A DNA stretch of 64,000 bases from Athripsodes cinereus (lineage: Eukaryota > Arthropoda > Insecta > Trichoptera > Leptoceridae): contig OX388307.1 of assembly GCA_947579605.1 (NCBI GenBank), positions 22,111,237 through 22,175,236 of the forward strand, given 5' to 3'. Both the position numbers and the translations under genes were made by a program. The notes beneath the pieces are model-generated. The model did not search any database, was not told where the DNA came from, and worked only from the letters and a program-made list of their open reading frames with translations. Of this stretch, positions 1-10,846 are shown piece by piece. The first letter of the stretch is position 1. The number at the start of each line of letters is the position of its first letter.

Positions 1-2109
1 TTTGATGAATACGCTAATGAGAAGAATTTTGACAGGTTTACCATGAAGTGACGATTTTCTGGGTATATTTGAGAGTTTAATCATGATGATTACGAATATC
101 AGGGTAGTTTGATAAAATTTCATCATAATATGAAATACGTTCATTTTCAGGTCCACCATGAAGTGATGATTTTATGAATCTGTTTGATGATTCAATCATG
201 AATATGACGAATTAAAGGAAAATTTGATAAAATTTCATCAAAATATGAAATGGGTCTTTTGACAGGTCTGTCTCAATATGGGTATTTTGATAAATTTGAT
301 GGATACGCTAATGAGAAAAATTGTGACAGGTCTACCATGACGTGACGATTTTCGGAGTATATTTGAGAGTTCAATAATTTTTTATCAGAAATATGGGTAT
401 TTTGATAAATTTGATGAATACGCTAATGAGAATTATTTTGACAGGTCTACCATGACAAGTCGATTTTCTGGGTATATTTGAGAGTTTAATCATGAATATG
501 ACGAATATAAAAGTGTAATTTGAAAAAAATTCATCATAATTTGAAATGGGTTTTTTGACTGGTCCACCATGAAAAGATGATTATATGAATGTGTTTGACA
601 GTACAATCAAGTTTTATCAGAAATATGGGTATTTTCATTAATTTGATCAAAACGTGCAATTCAATCAATATGAATCATTTTGACAGGTCTTCCGTGAAAT
701 AACGATTTAATGAGTTTATTTAAGCGTTCAATCATGACGATGACGAATATCAGGGTAATTTGATAAAATTTCATCAAAATTTGAAATAGGTGTTTTGACA
801 GGTCCACCATGAAGTGATGATTTTATGAATCGGTTTGAAAATTCAATCATGAATATGACGAATTAAAGGGAAATTCGATAAAATTTCATCAAAATTTGAA
901 ATGGGTTTTTTGACAGGTCTGTATGGGTATTTTGATAAATTTGATGAATATGCTAATGAGAAAAAATTAGACAGATCTTCCATGAAGTGTCGTATTTCGG
1001 AGTATATTTGAGAGTTGTTTCGTCTTTTACCAAGACATTATCAATATTATTGACTAAACAATTGTCTACTCATTTATAAAATATAGTGTGTATTTATAAA
1101 AAAGTTAAGTGTTTACGGAAAATACGCAAAAAGTTACGGATTACATTAAAAATATATTTGAGAGTTTAATCATGATGATGACGAATATAAGGGTATTTTG
1201 ATAAAAATACATCAAAATTTGAAATAGGTTTTTTTGTTGGGTCCACCATGAAGTAATGATTTCATGAATGTGCTTTACAGTTCAGTCATGTTTTAGTAGA
1301 AATATGGGTTTTTTGATAAATTTTATCAAAACGTGTAATTCGATCAATATGAATAATTTTGACAGGTCTTCCATGACGTGACGATTTTCGGAGTATATTT
1401 GAGAGTTTAATCATATTAATGACGAAATAATCTTGATAAAATTTCATCAAAATTTGAAATAGGTTTTTTTGACAGGTCCACCATGAAGAGATGATTTTAT
1501 GAATCTGTTTGACGATTCAATCATGAATATGATGAATAGAAGTGTAATTAGATAAAATTTCATCAAATTTTGAAATGGGTTTTTTGACAGGTCAGCCAAG
1601 AAGTGATGATTTTATGAATGTGTTTGACAGTTCAATTGTGTTTTATCAGAAAAATGGGTTTTTTGATAATTTGATCAAAACGTGCAATTCGATCAATATG
1701 AATAATTTTGACAGGTCTACCATGACATGAGGATTTTCGGAGTATATTTGAAATTTCAATCATGATGATGAATAAAAGGGTAATTTGATAAAATTTCATC
1801 AAAATTTGAAATGGGTTTTTGACAGGTCCGCCATTAGATGATATTAGGAATCTGTTTGACAATTCAATCATGAATATGACGAATTAAAGGGAAATTGTAT
1901 AAAATTTCTACAAAATTTGTAATGGGTTTTTCACAGGTCAGTCAGTCAGAAATATAGGTATTTTGATAAATATGATCAATACGTGCAATTTGAGCAATAT
2001 GAATAATTTTGAGAGGTCTTCCGTGATATAACGATTAAATGAGTTTATTTAAGAGTTCAATCATGATGATATAAAGGTAATTTGATTAAATTTCATCAAA
2101 ATTTGAAAA
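1..2109. repeat. Satellite array, segment 1
   Basis: Diverged head-to-tail repeats. Each monomer begins near GACAGGTC followed by a CCATGA-like motif, then a GATTTTATGAAT block and a TTCAATCATG block. One monomer type continues through TATCAGAAATATGGG and GATAAATTTGAT. The other continues through GACGAATATAAGGG and TTGATAAAATTTCATC. Monomer spacing is about 111-125 bp. Monomers differ by substitutions and small indels, so the array is old. It continues beyond the left window edge and resumes after the LTR element at 7889. Short ORFs here are accidental. Confidence 0.9.
1017..1152. mobile_element. 136-bp non-satellite insert with 14-bp flanking duplications
   Basis: The satellite is interrupted by unrelated AT-rich sequence. 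TATATTTGAGAGTT occurs immediately before (1003-1016) and immediately after (1153-1166), as expected for a target-site duplication. The insert ends in an A-rich stretch (ATTAAAAA). This fits a short retroposed fragment, possibly a truncated LINE, SINE or processed RNA. No internal promoter or coding capacity is visible. An alternative is unequal recombination between monomers that captured foreign sequence. Confidence 0.5.
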
Positions 2110-2113
2110 AGGT

Positions 2114-3849
2114 TGATATGGGGGGGTGAGAGAGATGATGAAAGAATGGTTTTGGTTGAGGATAAAATAAATAAAATATTATGCCAAAAATGCCAACGGC
2201 TGAGACTCTACTGGGCTACCCACAGCACTCCAGTAGTTAAAACAATAAAATGGTCTCGATTAAATTATACAGTGAGGCTATATAAATTAAGAGACGACAA
2301 GTTATCTGTAATTAAATGGACAAATGTGTAAAAGACAAATTTAGATTCAAATAAACATTTAATTAAAAATAAAAAAAAATTCTTACCACTATTACAAACA
2401 CACGTTTAAATAGCAACACAATACTACGACTTACTCACTACCCCGTATTGTCTGTGCACATGTAATTATCCCAATATAAAAAAACACACTTGATGATTAT
2501 TTCAATAAAAACGAAAACGTAGCACTTTTAAAATAATTAAATTTCACTTTGCGATGATTGTAATGGATCCCACGATGAGGGCGCCTCTAGCATGAAAATG
2601 CTTAGAGGCAACACAAGTTGAAGAAAGCGCCCCTTGGCGCAGTGCTGGGAGGGCGAAGTCCCACGTCCGAGGCTCCCCTGGAGGCAATTACCAGCCTACA
2701 CAGGTGCAGAGTTGGCTCGTCATGACTTCAGGAGGAGAATATCTCGACTCAACTGAAGTCCAGTGGCCAGAGACAGACTTGTCTCTCTGAAGGTCAGATG
2801 ATGAGTGATGGCAGGAGCGATCCTTATACCAAGGACGCCTGTTTACGACTCACTGCTCGCTACGACTCACTGATAACGACTGATCACTACCGATGACTGG
2901 AGGAGACTAACTGATCTTTCAAGGACATCTCTCCGCTGTTCCTTGAGTGGTGTTGGTCATATACCCCTCCTACGCTGTGATGCATCTCTGTGCAGCGCCG
3001 TGATTGGCTAATTGAATACCAATACACGCTCACCGCAAGTTCCATTGTATTGCGAGTACACCTGCACCCTTGTCTGCATTCCAGGAATTATGTACATGAT
3101 GAAATAAATATTTACAAATAAGTTTGATATTGTTAAGCGTTCAATGCACTGATTTATAATTATTCACATATGTATCATTAAAGTGTCTCTTTCACTGATA
3201 TTAATTTCGAAACAATATTTCTAGTGTCCGTTATCACTGTTCAATAATTATATAACAAGCGTCCATTCCGCAACACAAATAACACATCTTATATCTATTA
3301 CATATGTCACAATACAACCCTTTAGGTAGATAATTAAATACTCAAACTACGTATGTTACAATAAAATTAAAATTCATACCTAAAGAGTCGTTTACATAAT
3401 TCAAAACATTATCATCGGTATCGACATTCAATATCTCGAAGTGTAGGTATAAAAAATCCAACCAAGCCGATACTATGAAATAATAACAATACGCAGACAT
3501 TCTAGAATCTTCATTAAATAATTTGATACATAATGAATGCGCCTTAAGTTGATACATAATGAATGCGCCTTAATCTTTTGTTGATATTATTCTCTTTATT
3601 ACCCCTGTTGCTATGCAGGTACAAATATATATAAACAATAATATTTTGAATGCAGGTACGAAGATTAGTAAACAATACATTATTAATGTAGGTACCTTTT
3701 AAGTGCAGCTATATTTTTAATGTTTGGATTTTCAGAGTTCTCGTGAACTGCATTGTTTATTTCGGTATTTCAGTACCACTTTCTAAACAACAATTATAAT
3801 TATTGATGATAACTTTTCGGCACAATAGCCAACTACTCCGGGCATAACA
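2114..3849 (-). repeat. 3' LTR of the LTR retrotransposon
   Basis: 1736 bp. It matches 6148-7884 essentially base for base; the one difference noticed is 7 rather than 8 A's near 2478. The plus-strand reading begins TGATATGGGG and ends GGGCATAACA. It contains a near-perfect hairpin (arms GCCTCTAGCAT and ATGCTTAGAGGC, 2583-2609), a two-copy 26-bp direct repeat (about 3523-3573) and a short ORF (3342-3557). The length is unusual for an element with only 2.3 kb of internal DNA. Confidence 0.93.
3342..3557 (-). CDS. Short LTR-encoded ORF (3' LTR copy)
   Basis: 71 codons on the element's sense strand, starting inside the 26-bp repeat about 0.3 kb into the LTR. Within it, CTTTAG|GTATGA resembles a 5' splice donor, so part could be a leader exon. 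It is intact in both LTRs of the young element, which is automatic because they are copies. The diverged LTR at 62935-64000 has a premature stop in the same frame. No family is recognised. Confidence 0.2.
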   Translation of the reverse strand: MYQLKAHSLCIKLFNEDSRMSAYCYYFIVSAWLDFLYLHFEILNVDTDDNVLNYVNDSLGMNFNFIVTYVV

Positions 3850-3854
3850 AATCG

Positions 3855-3867
3855 CCACCCATTCCTT
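3855..3867 (-). promoter_or_regulatory. Candidate polypurine tract
   Basis: On the minus strand the sequence AAGGAATGGGTGG lies 5 nt upstream of the 3' LTR. It is purine-rich with two T interruptions, so it is an imperfect plus-strand primer. Its position between internal region and 3' LTR is right. The exact tract is uncertain because the last bases next to the LTR (CGATT) are not purines. Confidence 0.4.
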
Positions 3868-4172
3868 GTCGAAAAGTTATCCATTCTTTACAATACTCAT
3901 CACACAATAAACTTTCAAATTCAATACAAATTATATATGAAACTATCTATAAAATTCAACACAATTAGCAAGTAGGTAGGTGCACACACATTTCAATAAC
4001 ATAATTAACATTTTTAAACGCGATTCTTCTTTCTTTACATATCTTTTTCAAAACCAGCTCAATTCAAATTACAAATATACATCGTCAAACATACATCTCG
4101 TATGTGACTAAAATATACATAGGTAGATGTGACTATCATGTAAAACGAATATTACATTCTTCATACTTTTCA

Positions 4173-4490
4173 TCAAGCATGCTTTGTGACAGCGGACTGG
4201 GGGACTGGTTCTCTCAGTCGCACATACGTCTCTCTACATAAACATCGGACCTCACTGTCCCTCACAAAACTTACTAACACGGACCTCGCTGTCCACACGA
4301 CGAAATACATTAGGGAACTAAGCAGGGCGGAACACTCATCGCCTCTGTGCTTATCCCATACTAAACAAAACATATTCCTCATACACGCAGAATTACTATC
4401 TTTCTCATACACGCAGAATTTCTCTTCAAGACACGCAGAATAACTCATCATCTTACAAATAACTCCCAGTGCCAACTGAGAATCCCTCAC
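4173..4490 (-). CDS. Small ORF downstream of gag, unknown function
   Basis: 105 codons on the sense strand of the LTR element, between the Gag-like ORF and the 3' LTR. It has many Cys residues and a short hydrophobic stretch in the middle. No family is recognised. The opposite strand is also open over most of it and the region contains short repeats (ACACGCAGAAT several times), so the open frame may be chance. It could be an accessory or env-position remnant, but nothing in the residues establishes that. Confidence 0.2.
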   Translation of the reverse strand: MRDSQLALGVICKMMSYSACLEEKFCVYEKDSNSACMRNMFCLVWDKHRGDECSALLSSLMYFVVWTARSVLVSFVRDSEVRCLCRETYVRLREPVPQSAVTKHA

Positions 4491-4902
4491 ACATCTCTGT
4501 CACACAAAGCATCTCTCTCCTCTACTACAACTCTGATATTCAGAATAACAACATTATATTCACATTTTCCACACATCCAACATCCACATAAATTATCTTC
4601 ACACGTTACTCTCGCTGGTTACCTCAAACAAATTCTTTTTCCGTTTTCAAAATTATTAAAACATTCCGCACCGATTACAAAAAATAATACACACGTAGGC
4701 ATTAAACAAAAGTTGCACCTACCTACCTACGTAATTAAAACATTTTAAACATGAAAACTACCTATCAATTCATCCTAATTTATACTGGGCGCCAGAGATA
4801 TTTTTACGGAAAATATTCAAACCATTTAGAAATATTTAAACAGAAAACATTTTTCCTATAACAAGCCTAAGTCAATCCTAATCCAATATGACACACATAT
4901 GA

Positions 4903-5940
4903 CTATCTGGCTTGATTGAATTTTCTCCTGGACTTCAAGCATCGAGAATCCATATCGATGAACAAATTATAAAAATAATCATCGATAGCATAACATTGGT
5001 ATTTGATTCGATTGACGGACGCATATATCTTTTTGAACAATATCAACGCTGTTCTACGGCGACGAGCAATTTTTCTATTCACGAATCTCAATATAATTAT
5101 AGCTGTACATACAAGCAAACGTATGCAGCTTTCCGCGATCAATCCCGCGACGATCAGCATTGCCAACACTGATTTCAACACCCACGCGAAAGACTTAACC
5201 CATTCGTGAATAGAGGGAGGTGTGAGTACCTCCCGTTCGGTGTCCTCATCTATCTCTTCCTCCGAGAGGGTAACCCCATCCTCTACGGGTACAATTTCCT
5301 CCCTAGCGTCCTGGCTAGGTACATACCGAACCTCATCGCGAACAGATGCTATGTCTGGAAGATTATCTAACACAACCTGTCCCTCCGGAGTGTATTCTGG
5401 AAAGTCCAGGCGCCATACCAACTCTTGCAAATGTTCCAGATTAACTAACTCCCGACCATTAATCTTCGTCCTATACCAGGATGTCATTTGCTTCCATACG
5501 CTCATTGCTGGTCCTTCATCTTTAAATAATACATGGCCATACCCTTTTAAACGATTGTTTATCCTGACCTTCCAGTCAACAAAATCACTCCCCAGTTCAT
5601 CCCGACCTTGACACACTGTCAACAGGTCATTATAGATCGCATTTATCTGCCCTTCCACACCAAACCTTCGCAAAATTACTTCTTTGAATACACCCCATCG
5701 ACAATACCGAAACCCCAGAGACTTCCAGTACCGCTTTGCGTCGCCGCGCAAGCAATACACAGCCTCCCTTGGCAATTCATCTTCCCACTCAAGCTTCCAG
5801 CATTCCTCGCATTCTTTGAGGAACCGTTCGGGGCCTTCATCAGTCCAGCCTCCGAACGAAAGCGAAAATTCGCGCACATAGCATCTGATATCCGACACCT
5901 TATCCATCGATCGAATCATACCGTAATACACAATAAACAC
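4903..5940 (-). CDS. Gag-like protein with C-terminal membrane segment
   Basis: 345 codons, uninterrupted, and the only substantial ORF of the LTR element. Residues about 30-185 have the layout of retrotransposon Gag capsid domains: FGGW at 29-32, an EAVYCLRGDAKRYW helix at 59-72, then FKEVILRRFG at 85-94 and a helical tail with Trp and Leu positions. Residues 220-238 are strongly acidic. Residues about 252-287 are long and hydrophobic and could cross a membrane. They are followed by a basic cluster (RKIARRRR, 289-296) and a Lys/Arg-rich end. No CCHC zinc knuckle and no protease motif are visible. The first Met is used here; Met8 and Met12 are also possible starts. The plus-strand ORFs over it are shadows. 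Assignment to Gag rests on pattern and context, not on a search. Confidence 0.75.
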   Translation of the reverse strand: MFIVYYGMIRSMDKVSDIRCYVREFSLSFGGWTDEGPERFLKECEECWKLEWEDELPREAVYCLRGDAKRYWKSLGFRYCRWGVFKEVILRRFGVEGQINAIYNDLLTVCQGRDELGSDFVDWKVRINNRLKGYGHVLFKDEGPAMSVWKQMTSWYRTKINGRELVNLEHLQELVWRLDFPEYTPEGQVVLDNLPDIASVRDEVRYVPSQDAREEIVPVEDGVTLSEEEIDEDTEREVLTPPSIHEWVKSFAWVLKSVLAMLIVAGLIAESCIRLLVCTAIIILRFVNRKIARRRRTALILFKKIYASVNRIKYQCYAIDDYFYNLFIDMDSRCLKSRRKFNQAR

Positions 5941-6126
5941 ATGTCAGATAAACAAGGCCAAAAGTCAAAACAATACACATTCGCCATTACATATAACTTG
6001 TCAGTTCATTATTAAAAAAAGAATATACACCCTCCTCCGATATCACACAAAAAAAAACTAATTACAAAATCTCAGGGACGGATTCGTTGTAACGATTATG
6101 CACAGGAGTGCATTTTTTCGTTACGG

Positions 6127-6144
6127 CCCCACGTTCGGAAGCCA
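6127..6144 (-). promoter_or_regulatory. Primer-binding-site-like sequence (tRNA 3'-end complement)
   Basis: On the minus strand, 3 nt after the 5' LTR, the sequence reads TGGCTTCCGAACGTGGGG. The leading TGG matches the CCA end of a tRNA, and CGAAC would pair with the conserved TTCG of a T-arm. This is the expected place and form of a minus-strand primer site. The tRNA species was not identified. Confidence 0.65.
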
Positions 6145-6147
6145 ATA

Positions 6148-7884
6148 TGATATGGGGGGGTGAGAGAGATGATGAAAGAATGGTTTTGGTTGAGGATAAA
6201 ATAAATAAAATATTATGCCAAAAATGCCAACGGCTGAGACTCTACTGGGCTACCCACAGCACTCCAGTAGTTAAAACAATAAAATGGTCTCGATTAAATT
6301 ATACAGTGAGGCTATATAAATTAAGAGACGACAAGTTATCTGTAATTAAATGGACAAATGTGTAAAAGACAAATTTAGATTCAAATAAACATTTAATTAA
6401 AAATAAAAAAAAATTCTTACCACTATTACAAACACACGTTTAAATAGCAACACAATACTACGACTTACTCACTACCCCGTATTGTCTGTGCACATGTAAT
6501 TATCCCAATATAAAAAAAACACACTTGATGATTATTTCAATAAAAACGAAAACGTAGCACTTTTAAAATAATTAAATTTCACTTTGCGATGATTGTAATG
6601 GATCCCACGATGAGGGCGCCTCTAGCATGAAAATGCTTAGAGGCAACACAAGTTGAAGAAAGCGCCCCTTGGCGCAGTGCTGGGAGGGCGAAGTCCCACG
6701 TCCGAGGCTCCCCTGGAGGCAATTACCAGCCTACACAGGTGCAGAGTTGGCTCGTCATGACTTCAGGAGGAGAATATCTCGACTCAACTGAAGTCCAGTG
6801 GCCAGAGACAGACTTGTCTCTCTGAAGGTCAGATGATGAGTGATGGCAGGAGCGATCCTTATACCAAGGACGCCTGTTTACGACTCACTGCTCGCTACGA
6901 CTCACTGATAACGACTGATCACTACCGATGACTGGAGGAGACTAACTGATCTTTCAAGGACATCTCTCCGCTGTTCCTTGAGTGGTGTTGGTCATATACC
7001 CCTCCTACGCTGTGATGCATCTCTGTGCAGCGCCGTGATTGGCTAATTGAATACCAATACACGCTCACCGCAAGTTCCATTGTATTGCGAGTACACCTGC
7101 ACCCTTGTCTGCATTCCAGGAATTATGTACATGATGAAATAAATATTTACAAATAAGTTTGATATTGTTAAGCGTTCAATGCACTGATTTATAATTATTC
7201 ACATATGTATCATTAAAGTGTCTCTTTCACTGATATTAATTTCGAAACAATATTTCTAGTGTCCGTTATCACTGTTCAATAATTATATAACAAGCGTCCA
7301 TTCCGCAACACAAATAACACATCTTATATCTATTACATATGTCACAATACAACCCTTTAGGTAGATAATTAAATACTCAAACTACGTATGTTACAATAAA
7401 ATTAAAATTCATACCTAAAGAGTCGTTTACATAATTCAAAACATTATCATCGGTATCGACATTCAATATCTCGAAGTGTAGGTATAAAAAATCCAACCAA
7501 GCCGATACTATGAAATAATAACAATACGCAGACATTCTAGAATCTTCATTAAATAATTTGATACATAATGAATGCGCCTTAAGTTGATACATAATGAATG
7601 CGCCTTAATCTTTTGTTGATATTATTCTCTTTATTACCCCTGTTGCTATGCAGGTACAAATATATATAAACAATAATATTTTGAATGCAGGTACGAAGAT
7701 TAGTAAACAATACATTATTAATGTAGGTACCTTTTAAGTGCAGCTATATTTTTAATGTTTGGATTTTCAGAGTTCTCGTGAACTGCATTGTTTATTTCGG
7801 TATTTCAGTACCACTTTCTAAACAACAATTATAATTATTGATGATAACTTTTCGGCACAATAGCCAACTACTCCGGGCATAACA
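6148..7884 (-). repeat. 5' LTR of the LTR retrotransposon
   Basis: 1737 bp and the partner of 2114-3849. In element sense it should carry the promoter and transcription start. The TATA box and start were not assigned. The two 26-bp repeats and the hairpin are the same as in the other LTR. It is immediately followed on the plus strand by the AGGT target duplication and then by satellite. Confidence 0.93.
7377..7592 (-). CDS. Short LTR-encoded ORF (5' LTR copy)
   Basis: Identical to the ORF at 3342-3557. In this 5' LTR it lies early in the element, in sense orientation, ahead of the PBS and gag, so it is the copy that could lie in the transcript leader if transcription starts upstream. The splice-donor-like site sits near its 3' end. 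Function unknown and coding status doubtful. Confidence 0.2.
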   Translation of the reverse strand: MYQLKAHSLCIKLFNEDSRMSAYCYYFIVSAWLDFLYLHFEILNVDTDDNVLNYVNDSLGMNFNFIVTYVV

Positions 7885-7888
7885 AGGT

Positions 7889-10814
7889 TATATTGACATG
7901 TCCGCCATGTAGTGATGATTTCATGAATCTATTTGACAGTTCAATGATGTTTTATGAGAAATATGGGAATTTTGCTAAATATGAGCAATACGTGTTATTT
8001 GATCAAAATGAATAATTTTGACAGGTCTTCCGTGAAATAACGATTTAATGAGTTTATTTAAGAGTTCAATCATGATGATGACGAATATAAGGGTACTTTG
8101 AAAAAAATTCATCAAAATTTGAAATGGGTTTTTTGACAGGTCCAAAATGAAGAAATGGTTTTAGGAATCTGTTTGACAATTCAATAATGAGTATGACGAA
8201 TTAAAGGGAATTTGATAAAATTTCATCAAAATTTGAAATGGGTTTTGTGACAGGCCAAGAAGAGATGATTTTATGAATGTGTATGACAATTCAATAATGA
8301 ATATGACGAATATAAGGGTAATTTGATATAATTTCATCAAAATTTGAAATGGGGTTTTTGACAGGTCCACTATGAAAAGATGATTTAATGATTGTGTTTG
8401 ACAGTACAATCAAGTTTAAACAGAAATATAGGTATTTTGATTAATTTGATCAAAACGTGCAATTCGATCAATAAGAATAATTTTGACAGGTCTTCCGTGA
8501 AATAACGATTTAATTAGTTTTTTTAAGAGTTCAATCATGATGATGACGAATATAAGGGTAATTTGATAAAATTTAATCAAAATTTGAAATGGGGTTTTTG
8601 ACAGGTCCACCATGAAGAAATGATTTTAGGAATCTGTTTGACAATTCAATAATGAATATGACGAATTAAAGGGAATTTGATAAATTTCATCAACATTTGA
8701 AATGGGTTTTTTGACAGGTCAGCCAAGAAGAGATGATTTTATGAATGTGTATGACAATTCAATAATGAATATGACGAATTTGATAAAATTTCATCAAAAT
8801 TTGAAATGGGTTTTTTGACAGGTCCACCATGAAAAGATGATTTTATGAATGTGTTTGACAGTACAATCAAGTTTAAACAGAAGTATGGGTATTTTGATTA
8901 ATTTGATCAAAACGTGCAATTCGATCAATATGAATAATTTTGACAGGTCTTCCGTGAAATGACGATTTAATTAGTTTTTTTAAGAGTTCATTAGATAAAA
9001 TTTCATCAAAATTTGAAATGGGTTTTTTGACAGGTCAGCCAAGAAGTGATGATTTTATGAATGTGGTTGACAGTGGTTATCAGAAATATGGGTATTTTGA
9101 TAAATTTGATGAATACGCTAATGAGAAGAATTTTGACAGGTCTACCATGAAGTGACGATTTTCTGGGTATATTTGAGAGTTTAATCAAGATGATTACGAA
9201 TATCAGGGTAGTTTGATAAAATTTCATCAATATTTGAAATACGTTTTTTTGACAGGTCCACCATGAAGTGATGATTTAATTAATGTGTTTGACAGTACAA
9301 TCAAGTTTAATCAGAAATATGGGTATTTTGATTAATTTGATCAACTCGTGCAATTCGATCAATATGAATCATTTTGACAAGTCTTCCTTGAAATAACGAT
9401 TTAAATAGTTTATTTAAGAATTCAATTATGATGATAACGAATACAGGGGTAATTTGATAAAATTTCTACAAAATTAAAAATGGGTTTTTTGACAGGTCTG
9501 TCTTAATATGGGAATTTTGATAAATTTGATGAATACGCAAATGAGAATAATTTTGACAGGTCTACCATGACGTGACGATTTTCGGAGTATACTTGAGAGT
9601 TCAATCATGATGATGACGACGATGAGGGTAATTTGATAAAATTTCATCAAAATTTGAAATGGTTTTTTTGACAGGTCAGCCAAGAAGAGATGATTTTATG
9701 AATGTGTATGACAATTCAATAATGAATATGACGAATATAAGGTTAATTTGATAAAATTTCATCAAAAATTGAAATGGGTTTTTTGACAGGTCCACCATGA
9801 AAAGATGATTTTATGAATGTGTTTGACATTACAATCAAGTTTAAACAGAAATATGGATATTTTGATTAAATTGATCAAAACGTGCAATTCGATCAATATG
9901 AATAATTTTGACAGGACTTCCGTGAAATGACGATTTAATTAGTTTTTTAAGAGTTCATCAGATAAAATTTCATCAAAATTTGAAATGGGTTTTTTGACAG
10001 GAAGTGATGATTTTATGAATGTGGTTGACAGTTCAATTATGTTTTATCAGAAATATGGGTATTTTGATAAATTTGATTAATACGCTAATGAGAAGAATTT
10101 TGACAGGTCTACCATGAAGAGATGATTTTAGGAATCTGTTTGATAATTCAATTATGACGAATTAACGGGAAATTGGATAAATATTCTACAAAATTTGAAA
10201 TGGGTTTTTTGACAGGTCTGTCTCAATATTGGTATTTTGATAAATTTGATGAATACGCTCATGAGAATAATTTTGACAAGTCTACCATGACGTGACGATT
10301 TTCGGAGTATATTTGAGAGTTCAATCATGATGATGACGAGTATAAGGGTAATTTGATAAAATTTCACCAAATTTTGAAATGGGTTTTTCGACAGGTCAGC
10401 CAAGAAGAGATGATTTTATTAATGTGTATGACAGTTCAATCATTTTGTATCAGAATTATGGGTATTTTGATAAATTTGATGAATACGCTAATGAGAATAA
10501 TTTTGACAGGTCAGCCAAGAAGAGATGATTTAATGAATGTGTATGACATTTCAATCATGTTTTATCAGAAATATGGGATTTTTGATATATTTGACGAATA
10601 CGCTAATCAGAAGAATTTTGACAGGTCAACCATGGCGTGACAATTTTCTGGGTATATTTGAGAGTTTAATCATGATGATTACGAATATCAGGGTAGTTTG
10701 ATAAGATTTCATCAAAATTTGAAATACGTTCATTTTCAGGTCCACCATGAAGTGATGATTTTATGAATCTGTTTGATGATTCAATCATGAATATGACGAA
10801 TTAAAGGAAAATTT
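7889..10814. repeat. Satellite array, segment 2
   Basis: Same family as 1-2109, resuming directly after the AGGT target duplication of the LTR element. GACAGG starts at 8020, 8135, 8249, 8360, 8485 and 8600 show monomer spacing of 111-125 bp. The segment ends at the ATTT target duplication (10811-10814) of the TIR transposon. Minus-strand ORFs such as those near 8161-8613 and 10152-10403 are read-through of monomers and are not genes. Confidence 0.9.
9883..10814 (+). repeat. Duplicated satellite block (matches 15711-16642)
   Basis: About 930 bp of satellite recurs at +5828 with very few differences. This is far more similar than neighbouring monomers are to each other, so it is a later segmental duplication of several monomers. 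The second copy continues uninterrupted past the point where the TIR transposon sits in this copy and serves as an empty-site control. Confidence 0.8.
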
Positions 10815-10846
10815 CGATACCTTAATTCGCAGATTGGGTAACTCCA
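10815..10846 (+). repeat. Left terminal inverted repeat
   Basis: 32 bp, perfect inverse complement of 13251-13282. It starts CGATACC and ends with the GGGTAACTCCA motif that is repeated in the subterminal regions. Such ends are the binding and cutting sites of the transposase. Confidence 0.93.

Larger units (their letters stand above)
2114..7884 (-). mobile_element. Complete non-autonomous LTR retrotransposon
   Basis: Two near-identical long direct repeats (2114-3849 and 6148-7884) flank a 2298-bp internal region. The 4-bp target duplication AGGT lies on both sides (2110-2113 and 7885-7888). Each LTR starts TG and ends CA. The coding strand is minus, so the 5' LTR is on the right. Internal order in element sense: PBS-like site beginning TGG, about 0.2 kb leader, Gag-like ORF, about 1 kb of mostly non-coding DNA with one small ORF, purine-rich tract, 3' LTR. 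There is no protease, reverse transcriptase, RNase H or integrase, so mobility must depend on a helper. The LTRs differ by only one A in a poly-A run over the stretches compared, implying very recent insertion into the satellite array. Confidence 0.93.

Noticed and set aside
5222..6015. Plus-strand ORFs of 129 and 135 codons opposite the Gag-like ORF
   Set aside because: They lie entirely antisense to the 345-codon ORF, overlap each other, and are Ser/Thr-rich shadows of the coding strand.
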